Made by a program: the position numbers and the translations under genes. A DNA stretch of 64,000 nt. Origin: Symsagittifera roscoffensis. Taxonomy: Eukaryota; Xenacoelomorpha; Acoela; Convolutidae. The notes under the pieces are model-generated. The model made no database searches. It saw nothing but the letters and a program-made list of their open reading frames with translations, and was not told the DNA's origin. Positions 27,953 through 41,032 of this stretch are shown here, one piece after another. The DNA lies in contig NC_087066.1 of NCBI RefSeq assembly GCF_963678635.1, forward strand, positions 15,853,949-15,917,948, in the 5' to 3' direction. The stretch's first letter is position 1. Each line of letters opens with the position of its first letter.

Positions 27953-30900
27953 TTTTGATATCATTCAAAAGGTATTGTTGTCTTGAGCTTAAAGTTGAAA
28001 AAATATTTCACCTGTGATCATTTTGCGGTAAGTTATGGGGGTCTAAAGGTTTCGGCTAATTTATTGGGACAATTAACGCGCGGTTTATTTCGCGCTATTA
28101 ACGGTTTTCAGTTTTTTTCTTCAAAAAGTTCCTAAACTAAAAACACTGACCTAAATGGAGCTATAAATTGTTTTAAATGATATTCCAGCTACTTAAAGCA
28201 ATGCCCTATTTAGCTGAAACTATGCTGAAACCTACTGAAACTTCGAAAAAAGTCAAGTTTTTGAAAAAAAAACAAAGAATAATTCGACAAATTATAGCAG
28301 TAGAAGAGTGAGGAGAAGTGGGGAAGGGGGAAGGGGGGGGCGGTGTGGAGGAGGGTTGGTGAGATAGGGAACCGTTTTAAATGGTCTATGTTTTAAGATA
28401 AGGAATAGATAATTCGGTCACCAACCTATACATAAAGATTGGTAATAGATTTCCTACGTACTAAGATAGAGAAAAGGTGTCCCAATGTATCAGAATACCA
28501 AATTTCAGATGGTAAATTTTTTTTCGGAGCGCAATTATCCCATGAATTAAGATAGTATATGGATTTCCCTATGAAGAACGATTAGAAGTTTATTTTATTA
28601 AGATGGGAATAGGATTACCAATGTATTAAGATAGTGAGTGGTAAGACTTCAGTGCGATGGTAAGATTGGTAAGGAAAACGGTATTTTTTTTTGGATTTTG
28701 TCTAGTTCTTAGCAAAAATCTCAGCGCGCGTTATTTGAATGAAGAGTTTTACGTGTAGATTGTGGAATGAAGGTATTATGGTTTTGGTTCATGGTAAGTC
28801 AATGCTAAGAATTTCAAAATCTTAAAACTTTTACCAAAAAAAAACTAAAACACGGTAAGATGTGATATAATTTGAGCTATCAACTGTTTTATTTAATAAT
28901 CTTTTGTCTTAAAACCATGCTCTATCTAGCTGATACTATGCTGAAAATAACTTAGGCTTCGAAAAGAAGAGTTTTCGAGAAAACGTTAAATTCAAAAGAT
29001 GATTAATTAAATCATGGCTTCGTATAATCATTTTTATCACAAGCTTAGGGTTTTTAATCAATACTGCATTGAATTCAGCTACACTATCAGTTAAGTACAA
29101 CTTGAAATGTTTTGTGTGTATCTGGTCATTCTGAACTTGTCTTTTTGAATCAGAATAACTCAACCCCTTCTTTTCTGCTCGTATGTAGCAACCATATGAT
29201 TAATGGTTCTAAATCCTCTGTTTACTGAAGTCAAAATGACTGCTTCGTCGAGTACCTTCCTGATTTTTGCCATGAGTTCATCGCCAGCTTTCTCTAGAGA
29301 TCTTTTAGTCAACTCTTTGCTGCTAAATTTCATCTTGTCTAATTTGTTGTGAAAGCAACAATAGGTCTTGCTACACAAACATAGTAGTTCTGTACACCTA
29401 AATTTTTTTTAAACAGCCCAGGTTCTCGTTTTTTGGTGTTTCTGGTGAACGCAACATAATGTTCCTGGTAAAAAGTTTGTTTGTGAATCTAATCTAAATT
29501 AATCTTTGCAAACATTTTCTCTCAACTTTTCCCAATCACCTTCTTTCTCCGAACGAACACACTCAAACAAATTTTCCTCAGCAAGAGCTAAATGCAGCGA
29601 ACACTTGTCCATTTCTAATTCATCGAACTTATTTAAGTCACAAAACTTGCCAAAAAAATGTAGTAAAATTCAAGCATTCTCAGCTTTGATAATTGCAGAA
29701 TGAAAAATCCGACAATTATAAGTTCTTTATTCTCAATTGTTGATTTTCATAATTCAATCTTGTACATGTCTTACTGAACTGGGTTCAATCGTTTGAAGAG
29801 TTGTCCATTAATTGTTTTGCGTGTTTTCTCATCATTCAAACACTTTATGATCGTGCGTCTCGATCTATCCATTATCTGGTAAGCATAGGATGAATTACCT
29901 AAGAGTTTCATAGTCTCTGCAACAACTGCTGATGATCGCCTTGCCTTCTAACATCAATAACTGACTGGACAAACTGAAAAAATTTGTTGAAGCTTTTTCG
30001 AGGGAGATACATTACAAAGCGGTGAAGTTTTGACACTGTTAGCTAAGTTCCGTATAGAAATTCAAAAGAGGGATATTGATGGAATCTTTTTCTAGTTAGA
30101 AATTAGATATTAGCTTTTGCTGGGGATGCATAAGAAGATCAATTTCAATAGCACAAGTTTGCATATTTTCATCGATATAATTTATTCCAACTTCAGCACA
30201 ATTAACTCACACTGAATATAGCTATAAAACGGATTCCTCTCTTATTTTTCCTGTGAAATATCAGCAGAGAGAGGTATTTTACAGGGAAAGTTGGATCGGT
30301 TATGATTCTAATTTTTTTCGTTCGTTCTAAGGTTTTGCCACGCCTCACATTCCCACATCTTTTCAATTTTGTATCCTTTTTTGCGAATAAACTCCCGTCT
30401 CAAGTCTCCATTTCTCTCTTTTTGTTTTCTCTGCAGAAATCTTCATCGCTCAATGAGGGACGAGTCTCCTGGCAGGGACAAAAGTGGTGATAGTATCCAA
30501 TTGCTTCACAATTTTTTTGCAGGGATCGCAATATCCATCTACATTGAAACAGTTATTATCTTTTGATTTCTAGCGCTTTGGAAGCTCTCCATTCTGCATT
30601 CTGGTCTTGTTTTGTGGTAAAAAGACTTGACCATGTTCCCAAAATCGGGAGATCAGTTATGTCTAGCCTTGAATTTTTGCATATCGAAATGCTCCCATCT
30701 TGTTGACAATCTGGTTGGTATATCTTGGCATATTGAATAAGGATAGAGCTGGCTCGCATCAATTCCAACGATTGATTTACAGATATTTGATGAAACTCTG
30801 ATAGAAGTTTCGCCCACAGCACAAATCGCAAAAACACAATTGATAGTCCATCCGTCATATCCTTTCTAGTTTTCGAGCACAAATCTCTATCACTTTCGGA

Positions 30901-32815
30901 AAATGGGTAGAATTTTTTATTGATTGAAATGTGCAGGCAAAACTTTGCCAAATTTGGAAGAGTAAATCCAAAGTTTCTGATACCAATTTTTTCTGATAAT
31001 ATAATTAAACCATTTTTTGCTCTGCTTCAAGTATTGTAAGAACATCTTTGTTGTTGTACCATGGCAAAAAATCTTTAAATGTAGTCATTTTATGTTTCTG
31101 CCGAATCGCCTATAGATAATGATAATTATCCCATGCAGGTACTGACTTGACATGAAGTTTCTATAGTGCTTGCTGCCAATCAAGTCCACTTGATATCAAG
31201 TCCTAATGCTCCCTAAAGTCTTTATCAATGGGGTTGTTGTTTTTCAATTTACTGAAAAAGGCTTCGTGTGGAGGTAACACTTCATTCTCGACCTTGTCGG
31301 CACTGTTAAACCACTCATTAGGGAAAAAGTCTTTGGTCTCACTTGCTTTCTAGGCTTTAAGAAAGAAGTCTGATGATGTTAATGCACCCAAGGAATCACA
31401 TAGCTTTTGATCAATTTCAGTTCATACCGTCCACTGTTAAATTCAAATTCAAGTAACGTAAAAACATACCTCTCCAGATTTAGTTTCAAATCAATCAGCT
31501 GATTTTTCTGCATTCTCAAAAACTGGGATGAAAAATTTGATTTTTTGATTGCTTTTGTGTATTTTTTTAAACTCAATTGGAAGATTTTATTCACTAAAAG
31601 GATTCTTTTTTTGAACACACCACTATAACATGAATGAAAGTTTTTGTTATTGGAAACGACAAGGTGAAAAAAATACCTCAAATGGAACTTTGTTCAGGTT
31701 GGACACGACTTTTATAAAAGATTTTCATAATAGAAGCTGAAATCTGATCGGAAACAACTACAATCCAAAAAAGAAAATTGAATTCTGATTGTTTAGAACC
31801 ACACATTGGAGTTAAAGGTATCCCTCACTCTTAACTAAAAAAGTTTTTCTTTTCAATTTAATTACAGTCAAATACCTCCTCTCTCAGCTCTAAATAATTG
31901 AACTTCAACCGTCTTCCTCTCTCAAATGTAAAACAATTACTCTTTTTACTCTGAATGTTTTACTCAACTTTTTCCTGAAAATGATCTCCTCAGTGCAACA
32001 CAGCAAACTTATGTTCTTGGTAGATTTTTTGCCTGATCTAGTACAAATTCAAGTGCGAGAAAAGTCTCTGTAGTTTTTCTGGCACGAATGACGTTCCAAC
32101 CCAAGTCTGGCACCTGGTGGAAGTGATGCGCAGGAATTTCAACGAACATTTTATAACGCAAGTACCCAACACAGACAACCAAAACCAGCTTAGAGAAATG
32201 CAAAAGAAGGAGGAAGTAGCTGAGCGTGTGGGATTGAACTACCCCAATACACCTGACTCTAGATATGTGGCTCAACTCTAGATATGTGGTTATTGTAGGG
32301 TCTTTCCACTTTCCTTAGGAGGAAGCAGGATCAACCGAACACCCCATCACAATAGATGAAGATGAGGGCTCCTGAGAATCAATGACGTATCCAGTCCCCA
32401 CAACAACCACCAGCGATGGAACACGGTGGACGCTAGTTGAGTTTGTGTGGAAGCTAGTTTCTGGTTAGAACATAAATAAGGTCGTTTGAATTCTTTGCGT
32501 AACAATTTTTACGCAAAACTTGGCAGTTTTTCAAATTGATGAACAGCGCAAACAAGTTGATTGGAAACTTCGCCAGTTGAAATCTGTCCACTTTTGAATA
32601 AAATCTGTGTTTGTACAAAGTAAAAAAAGAATCAGTAACTTGTTTAGTGAAATGAAATTTACTCAATTGTTGTAAGATTTGATCGAAAGATGAACAATCA
32701 GAAGAATGTGGAACTTATAATTTTCCATAAAACAGTACGAATTGTTAATAGAGACTCAAAAGTTATGGATTATTACAAATTTTTCATAAAAATCATTGGA
32801 AACGGAAATAAGTAG
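27953..32815. repeat. Segmental copy A of a decayed Polinton fragment (4.9 kb)
   Basis: Matches copy B (33,418-38,525) in the same orientation. The first ~1.4 kb is nearly identical; further on the two drift to a visibly lower identity with indels, and 30,870-31,540 has no counterpart in B. It holds a ~1 kb non-coding terminal region (27,953-28,930) and then a decayed DNA polymerase B gene on the - strand. The terminal region contains a G-run cluster (28,320-28,343) and several ttaagatag-like motifs. Confidence 0.85.
28936..31681 (-). pseudogene. Decayed protein-primed DNA polymerase B of a Polinton/Maverick (copy A)
   Basis: Read on the - strand in shifting frames. Pieces of a Polinton polB are recognisable in order: an N-terminal part near 31,480-31,560 (E-T-K-S-G-E-V-C-F-Y in a broken frame), PolB motif A as V-G-I-D-A-S-Q-L-Y-P at 30,741-30,770, the region of motif C at 29,598-29,612, and the conserved C-terminal part at 29,100-29,378 (N-R-G-F-R-T-I-N-H-M-V-A-T-Y). 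Motif C, normally D-T-D-S, reads D-K-C-S, so a catalytic aspartate is gone. Many stops and frameshifts make it non-functional. In a live element this enzyme replicates the transposon from a protein primer. The family call is from recognised motifs and is strong for the C-terminus. Confidence 0.8.
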
Positions 32816-32984
32816 CAGTTTTTGTATAAATATCTCTATCGTTATCGTATCGCAAAAAATTCTCGAGCGTGTTTTCAAATTGGTAAAACTCATTTGTGTA
32901 CCTTGAAGAATAAAAGTATCACAATTTTTGGTTCTTGTCAAGTCGAGAACAACAGTTTTTGCGCAAAAAATGAATTTTTTTTCA
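32816..32984. other. Short unique spacer between Polinton copies
   Basis: About 170 bases that match neither copy. Nothing coding. Confidence 0.4.
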
Positions 32985-33417
32985 GTTTCTTTTCTCCAAA
33001 AAGTTCTCAAAGTAAAAACAATGACCTAAATGGAGCTATAAGTTGTTTTATTTGATACTCCAGCTACTTAAAGCAATGCCCTATTTAGCTGAACCTCTGC
33101 TGACACCTACTGAAACTTCGAAAAAAGTTAAGTTTTTGACAAAAAAAAACAAATAAAAATTCGAACAAAATATAGCAGTAGAAGAGTGAGGAGAAATGGG
33201 GGAGGGTGGAAGGGCGGAGGGGGCGGTGCAGAGGAGGGTTGGTGAGATAGGGAACCATTTTAAATGGTCTATGTTTTAAGATAAGGAATAGAGCATCCGG
33301 TCACCAAACTATACATAAAGATTGGTAATAGATTTCCAACGTACTAAGATAGGGAATAGGTGTCCCAATGTATCAGAAAACCAAATTTCAGATGGTAAAT
33401 TTTTTTTCGGAGCGATA
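32985..33417. repeat. Partial, more diverged third copy of the Polinton terminal region
   Basis: Corresponds to about 28,107-28,530 of copy A (agttc..aaactaaaaac, gacctaaatggagctata, the G-run cluster, and ggtaaattttttttcggagcg) with many more differences than B shows. It stops at cggagcg, exactly where copy B begins. The junction suggests that copy B inserted into, or recombined with, an older terminal repeat. Confidence 0.7.
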
Positions 33418-36400
33418 TTTTTGATATCATTCAAAAGGTATTGTTGTCTTGAGCTTAAGGTTGAAAAAATATTTCACCTGTGATCATTTTGCGGTAAGTT
33501 ATGGGGGTCTAAAGGTTTCGGCTAATTTATTGGGACAATTAACGCGCGGTTTATTTCGCGCTATTAACGGTTTTCAGTTTTTTTCTTCAAAAAGTTCCTA
33601 AACTAAAAACACTGACCTAAATGGAGCTATAAATTGTTTTAAATGATATTCCAGCTACTTAAAGCAATGCCCTATTTAGCTGACACTATGCTGAAACCTA
33701 CTGAAACTTCGAAAAAAGTCAAGTTTTTGAAAAAAAAAACAAAGAATAATTCGACAAATTATAGCAGTAGAAGAGTGAGGAGAAGTGGGGAAGGGGGAAG
33801 GGGGGGCGGTGTGGAGGAGGGTTGGTGAGATAGGGAACCGTTTTAAATGGTCTATGTTTTAAGATAAGGAATAGATAATTCGGTCACCAACCTATACATA
33901 AAGATTGGTAATAGATTTCCTACGTACTAAGATAGAGAAAAGGTGTCCCAATGTATCAGAATACCAAATTTCAGATGGTAAATTTTTTTTCGGAGCGCAA
34001 TTATCCCATGAATTAAGATAGTATATGGATTTCCCTATGAAGAACGATTAGAAGTTTATTTTATTAAGATGGGAATAGGATTACCAATGTATTAAGATAG
34101 TGAGTGGTAAGACTTCAGTGCGATGGTAAGATTGGTAAGGAAAACGGTATTTTTTTTTGGATTTTGTCTAGTTCTTAGCAAAAATCTCAGCGCGCGTTAT
34201 TTGAATGAAGAGTTTTACGTGTAGATTGTGGAATGAAGGTATTATGGTTTTGGTTCATGGTAAGTCAATGCTAAGAATTTCAAAATCTTAAAACTTTTAC
34301 CAAAAAAAAACTAAAACACGGTAAGATGTGATATAATTTGAGCTATCAACTGTTTTATTTAATAATCTTTTGTCTTAAAACCATGCTCTATCTAGCTGAT
34401 ACTATGCTGAAAATAACTTAGGCTTCGAAAAGAAGAGTTTTCGAGAAAACGTTAAATTCAAAAGATGATTAATTAAATCATGGCTTCGTATAATCATTTT
34501 TATCACAAGCTTAGGGTTTTTAATCAATACTGCATTGAATTCAGCTACACTATCAGTTAAGTACAACTTGAAATGTTTTGTGTGTATCTGGTCATTCTGA
34601 ACTTGTCTTTTTGAATCAGAATAACTCAACCCCTTCTTTTCTGCTCGTATGTAGCAACCATATGATTAATGGTTCTAAATCCTCTGTTTACTGAAGTCAA
34701 AATGACTGCTTCGTCGAGTACCTTCCTGATTTTTGCCATGAGTTCATCGCCAGCTTTCTCTAGAGATCTTTTAGTCAACTCTTTGCTGCTAAATTTCATC
34801 TTGTCTAATCTGTTGTGAAAGCTACACAAACATAGTAGTTCTGTACACCTAAATTTTTTTTAAACAGCCCAGGTTCTCGTTTTTTGTGTTTCTGGTGAAC
34901 GCAACATAATGTTCCTGGTAAAAAGTTTGTTTGTGAATCTAATCTAAATTAATCTTTGCAAACATTTTCTCTCAACTTTTCCCAAACACCTTCTTTCTCC
35001 GAACGAACACACTCAAACAAATTTTCCTCAGCAAGAGCTAAATACAGCAAACACTTGTCCATTTCTAATTCCTCGAATTTATTTATATCACAAAACTTGC
35101 CAAAAAATTGTAGTAAAGCTCATGCATTCCCAGCTTTGCTTATTGCAGAATGAAAAATCCGACAATTATGGGTTCTTTATTCTAAATTGTTGACTTTCAT
35201 AATTCAATCTCGTACAAATCTTTCTGAACAGGGTTCAATCATTTGAAGAGTTGTTCATTAATTGTTTTGCGTGTTTTCTCATCATTCAAACACTTTGTGA
35301 TCGTATGTCTCGATCTATCCATTATCTGGTAAGCATAGGATGAATTACCTAAGAGTTTCATAGTATCTGCAACAACTGCTGATGATCGCCTTGCCTTCTA
35401 GCATCAATAACTGACTGGACAAGCTGAAAAAACTTGTTGAAGCAATTTCGAGGGAAATACATTACAAAGCGGTAAAGTTTTTACTCTGTAAGCCAAGTTC
35501 CGTATAGAAATTGAAAAGAGGAATTTTGATAAAATCTTTTTCTAGTTAGAAGTTAGATATTAGCATTTGCTGGGGATGCATAAGAAGATCAATTTCAATA
35601 GCATAAATTTGCATATTTTCATCAATATAATTTATTCCAATTTGAGCACAACTAAGTCACACTGAGTATAGCCATAAAAGAAGTCCTCTCTTATTTTTCC
35701 AGTTGGATCGGATATAATTCTTAAATTTTTCGTTCGTTTTAAGGTTTTGCCACGCCTCATATTCCCACATCTTTTCAATTTTGTATCCTTTTTCGAGAAT
35801 ATACTCCCGTCTCAAGTCTCCATTTCTCTCTTTTTGATTTCTCTGCAGAAATCTTCATCGCTCAATGAGGGACGAGTCTCCTGGCAGGGACAGAAGTGGT
35901 GATAGTATCCAATTGCCTCACAATTTTTTTGGAGGGATAGCAATATCCATCTACATTGAAACAGTTATTATCTTTTGATTTCTAGCTGTTTGGAAGCTCT
36001 CAATTCTGCATTCTGGTCTTGTTTCGTGGTAAAAAGACTTGACCATGTTCCCAAAATCGGGAGATCAGTTATGTCTAGCCTTGAATTTTTGCATATCGAA
36101 ATGCTCCCATCTTTTTGACAATCTGGTTGGTATATCTTGGCATATTGAATAAGGATAAAGCTGGCTCGCATCATTTCCAACGATTGATTTGCAGACCGTT
36201 GATGAAACCCTGATAAAAGTTTTGCCCAGAACACCAATCGCAAAAACACAATTGATAGACCATCCGTCCGTGTTTCTCGAAGTCAGTATAAATTTTGGAT
36301 GAATGTGTCACTCTTGATCTTCGCAAGTCATAAAACGTCTGATGAAATTGTTCGACCATTGAAAAAGCCATCACAGCTAGGGCATCAAAAACACTTGAAA

Positions 36401-38525
36401 AACTATCTATATCATTTGTATGAATGATTTGATTAGTGAGTCAGAGTTGTTTGTCTCTTTTGTCAAACCTTCCAAGACTTCCACGAGCCAATTCTTCCAC
36501 CTAACCTCCCTCTACACTATTCAGCGACGGCATCTAACAATGGGAGATTTACTAAGTATGGAAATCAAGAAAAAAGCATTTGCTACATATCAAATGGGAG
36601 ATATGAAATTTCCGAAAGATTAAGTCATGAACATATACCTAGTTCGAATTTTTGGTGAAAAAAATGTTTTTACTTTCAAGTACTTATACAATGGAAAAAA
36701 CAATTGTTTTTAGCGTTAAAGAATTTCAGAATGAGTTTGCTGAAAAAAAAGTAACCAAACAAAAATGAAAATTGTCTAATAAAGCACATGAATTTCCTCG
36801 AGTTACTCGACAACAAAAAAGAAAAAATTCCACTTGATTTTCTAATTGATGAAATAGACGTTGACCCTTACTTTTTTGACAATTTTTTGACGTTTTCTTG
36901 TCCAAAAAAGAGTTCTCCGACAAAGTGAAGGCTTATTTAGGGAGACTTATTCAATCAAAGAGTTTACTTCTGATCCACAATTTCAAAATCCTACAAGATC
37001 AGGTTTGGAATAAGAATTCCAGAGATTTGCTTTGAAAAATTCATCAATTCTACATCAAAATCTCAAATCAATATCAAAATCAAAAAAAATTGACCATCAA
37101 CTCACAAACAAGCATTTTTCCATTGATTAAAAGCTAAAAGATCAATTAATGTGATGGAAAAAATTGTGGAAATGCCACTTGTAAGCTCTTTTTGTTACTT
37201 TTATCAGCTATTTTTCTTGTTTTTACAGCAAACGTTTTTTTGTCATTTGATCTTTCGATTGCTTTGTGTATTTTTTTAAATTCGATTGGAAGATTTTAGT
37301 CCCTAGAAGGATTTTTTTTTTCAGCACACCACTATAACATGAATGAACATTATGTTATTGGAAACGACAAGGAGAAAAAATACCTCAAATGGAATTTTGT
37401 TCCGATTGGACACGACTTTTATAAAAAAAATTGCATAAAAAGAAGCTGAAATCTGATCGGACACGACTACAATCCAAAAAAGGAATTTCAATTCTGATTG
37501 TTTAGAACCACACATTGGAGTTGAAGGTAACCTTCACTCTTAACTAAAAATACTTTTCTTTTCAATTTAATTACAGTCAGATACCTCCTCTCTCAGCTCT
37601 AAATAATTGAACTTTAACTTAACTACCGTCTTCCTCGCTCAAGTGTAAAACAGTTACTCTTTTTACTCTGAATGTTTTACTCAACTTTTTCCTGAAAATG
37701 ATCTCCTCAGTGCAACACAGCAAACTTATGTTCTTGGTAGAATTTTTGCCTGATCTAGTACAAATTCAAGTGCGAGAAAAGTCTCTGTAGTTTTTCTGGC
37801 ACGAATGACGTTCCAACCCAAGTCTGGCACCTGGTGGAAGTGATGCGCAGGAATTTCAACGAACATCTTATAACGCAAGTACCCAACACAGAAAACCAGC
37901 TTAGAGAAATGCAAAAGAAGGAGGAAGTAGCTGAGCGTGTGGGATTGAACTACCCCAATACACCTGACTCTAGATTTGTGGCTCAACTCTAGATATGTGG
38001 TTATTGTAGGGTCTTTCCACTTTCCTTAGGAGGAATAAGGATAAGCCGAACACCTCATCACAATAGATGAAGTTGAGGGCTACTGAGAATCAATGACGTA
38101 TCCAGTCCCCACAACAACCTAACGACCACCAGCGATGGAACACGGTGGACGCTAGTTGAGTTTGTGTGGAAGCTAGTTGCTGGTTAGAACATAAATAAGG
38201 ACATTTGAATTCTTTGCGTAATAGTTTTTACGCAATACTTGGCAGTTTTTCAAATTGATGAACAGCGCAAACAAATTAATTGGAAACTTCGCCAGTTGAA
38301 ATCTGTCCACTTTCGAATAAAATCTGTGTTTGTACAAAGTAAAAAAAGAATCAGTAATTTGATTTGTGAAATGAAATTTACCCAATCGTCGTAAGATTTG
38401 ATCAAAAGATGAACAATCAGAAGTATGTGGAACTTATATTTTTCCATAAAACAGTAAGAATTGTTAATAGAGACTCGAAAGTTATGGATTATTACATATT
38501 TTTCATAAAAATCGCTGGAAACGGA
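33418..38525. repeat. Segmental copy B of the decayed Polinton fragment (5.1 kb)
   Basis: Direct-orientation partner of copy A. It lacks a short stretch near 34,820 that A has (after ctgttgtgaaag) and carries unrelated sequence at 36,262-37,240 in place of A's 30,870-31,540. Match resumes at about 37,254 and continues to 38,525, through a conserved ~90-codon - strand ORF (37,726-37,986; A: 32,009-32,275) that I cannot assign. Confidence 0.85.
34402..36270 (-). pseudogene. Decayed protein-primed DNA polymerase B of a Polinton/Maverick (copy B)
   Basis: Same pieces as copy A: C-terminal part at 34,546-34,810, motif C region at 35,048-35,062 reading D-K-C-L instead of D-T-D-S, and motif A D-A-S-Q-L-Y-P near 36,151-36,175. 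Upstream of motif A the gene is interrupted at about 36,262 by sequence absent from copy A. The shared D-K-C change shows that the gene was already dead before the duplication. Frames are broken throughout. Confidence 0.78.
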
Positions 38526-41030
38526 AATAAGAAGCTTTCATCTGAATAAAAGCTGGGAAAAGCTTGACACCTAGCCGCAGCCCTCTGGAACAATGACTTT
38601 TGCTGAGAATTGTAAATTATTATGGAACATTAACCGCTACACAGTTCCATTTTTGGAACTTCACACAAAAATTTCTTTTATAGTTTTATTTCTTTTTATG
38701 GTTAATTGAATGACTCCATTTGTTTTCTTCCATTTTATTTCATTCTCCAAATCATTTCGTTCATTTCTTTTCTTCAGATACATCTGTTCTCCTTGTAAAA
38801 ATTGATCTCAAGAAAAGACACTAGTCCCAATAATTTTGAACCGTCTAAAAATCAAACAACAGTTTGGAGATTTGCTTGGTTCCAAATATTCTAAAACTGG
38901 AAAAATCATTTTGAGCCCTGCTTTCAATTATTCAAGAAAAATGAGTTGGGACAACTCGAAAAGAGACAGCAAGTCTATTTTGGTGAAAAAGAAGAAGAAG
39001 CATTTTTGGCAAATAGAAGTAATGTTATTCACAATGCTGAAAACTTTGGACTGGTTCCTATATTGAAGCTCACTTTTAACAAGGAGTCAACTATGGACCA
39101 GGAGCTTGCCAACTGCAACAAATTGCATGACATAGAAACTTAAAATTGAAGACAAGTTTGTGTTACGATCAAGACTTACAGTGTTAACAAACAATCCTAC
39201 GTTCAGATTCGACTCTTCGCTGCAAAAGAGAATGCAACAATGAAACAAGTAGCCTTTTTCAACTATACTTTGAGCAAATTCAAAAAACTAACCTAAATTC
39301 TGGAGAATTTATGTTTGCTGAGAACTGTGATGTACAAAAAATTTTGTGATTTACGTTTTTGTCTCGTAATTCAAAAAACTATTATCAAAATGTTTTTCCA
39401 TTTAGTATTCGTGTTGAACAGCATGATTTGGAACATTGGTTTTTCAAGAAATTTTTTCTCAAAACTCCACAATAAATTGGGATTTTTCTATTTATTCTAC
39501 AAGAAAAATCCTAAAATACTTCACTAAGTCTTACAGAACCACAAAATTTGTCGGACTGGTAGATTTTGGACGTAGACTCACAAATATCTTATTTCGAGTG
39601 GACTCTGCATGAGGGTAGAAGAAACTTTCAGATGGGATACTGATCACATACCAAAAAACAGAATTTATAGAATATCGTAGAAATGGAAATATATAGTAGA
39701 ATAATCAATATTTTCAATTACAAAAAGAAAAATTTGATAAATCACTCGATATACCTCTTTCTTTACTAGGTTGTGTAGAGACATTCAACAAAACCTCGTA
39801 TCTTTTTTGACGAAAACACAGTAGAAAATGAGCGTACAGAAACTGAAAAAGGTTCCAAGAGTTTTTGAGATTATAAAGCAAGATTTTTCGTCATGTACAA
39901 CCATAAAAAAATTTTCGCTGTACCTCTATTGTTTTGGATCCGGACATAAATTTGATACAAATGGATCAAAAGTTTCCGTTTGGAAGTCTAATTAGGTACG
40001 GAAACTCATCTAAGAATTTTTTTTTTCTAAATCTAAATTCTTTAGACTACATGCAATTCTACTGGATTGTGAAATCTACTACAAAAAAGGAGCTGGGTTT
40101 TGTTATGCTTCACCTTGTCTCCCCAGTTCAAGCTTTCTTGGTCACGTGGCTGGATCAGTTGTCTGTTTATATGTTAAAATATTTGGTTCATCAGTATATG
40201 CATTGTTAGATTTTTATTCATATTAAACAAAAAACTCCAGAGAAAACAGTAAATAGAATGAGCATGGTTGTTTTGGATAATGATTCTATTGAAAACATTA
40301 TAGTGAAATAAAAAGGAGTTTATATTGACGGACAAAATGTTGGATGTTCCTTTCTTTCTGCCAAAAATATCAACCAACGTCTCAATGTTCTTGGTGTACA
40401 AAGCATCTTCATGGGATTAGTTGGAGCAACGGTTACGAAAAATATACTGAACTTGAAAAAATTAATGAACAAAGGTGAGGAATATTATTGGAGTTGTAGC
40501 AGCTACACAATTCATCAAGCAAAAACTCTTCACTGTGAAGAAAGAAAAGCATTTGCTTTCGGAACATGGACTCGGTGTTTTTATCGAACTACAAATCATG
40601 AAAATTTTATTGAACTACAGTATTTAAACTTTAATTAAATGTCATTGTCAACTTTTTTTTGGTACATTTAAGATGGTCGATCAATGTGGCAGGCCCGTAA
40701 TTTTAGGAAGTTTTGTTTTTGATAAAACTCCGTGAAATGTTTGGACGTACATGTAATAGATCTTTTTTAGTTTTTCTGTGCCAATTTTTTGTTATACATT
40801 TGATGATATTTTGTGCAATCGTTCAAACAATTCTATCCACAACATGTGAAGAAACGGTTTTGGTTTACTTTCTCGGAATCTGGGAATAAAATAAGGTCTA
40901 TCAAATAACGTTTTTATTTCCCTAAAAGGACCACATGTATCTAAAAATTCTCATCTGATTTTGATTGGTTGAAAATTGGTAATTTTCGAACAGCATTCGA
41001 CAAAGTGTTTTTGCTTTTATCAACAAATTC
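38526..41030. other. Unassigned decayed DNA between Polinton polB and integrase remnants
   Basis: Several ORF scraps on the + strand (38,836-39,143; 39,934-40,209; 40,411-40,638) have ordinary amino-acid composition, and the region sits where a Polinton would carry its other genes (capsid, ATPase, protease). None shows a motif I can name. A Polinton origin is inference from position only. Confidence 0.35.
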
Positions 41031-41032
41031 AG

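Noticed and set aside
38836-40638. ORF scraps as Polinton major capsid, protease or ATPase
   Set aside because: Position fits but no Walker, protease or capsid motif could be seen; left unassigned.
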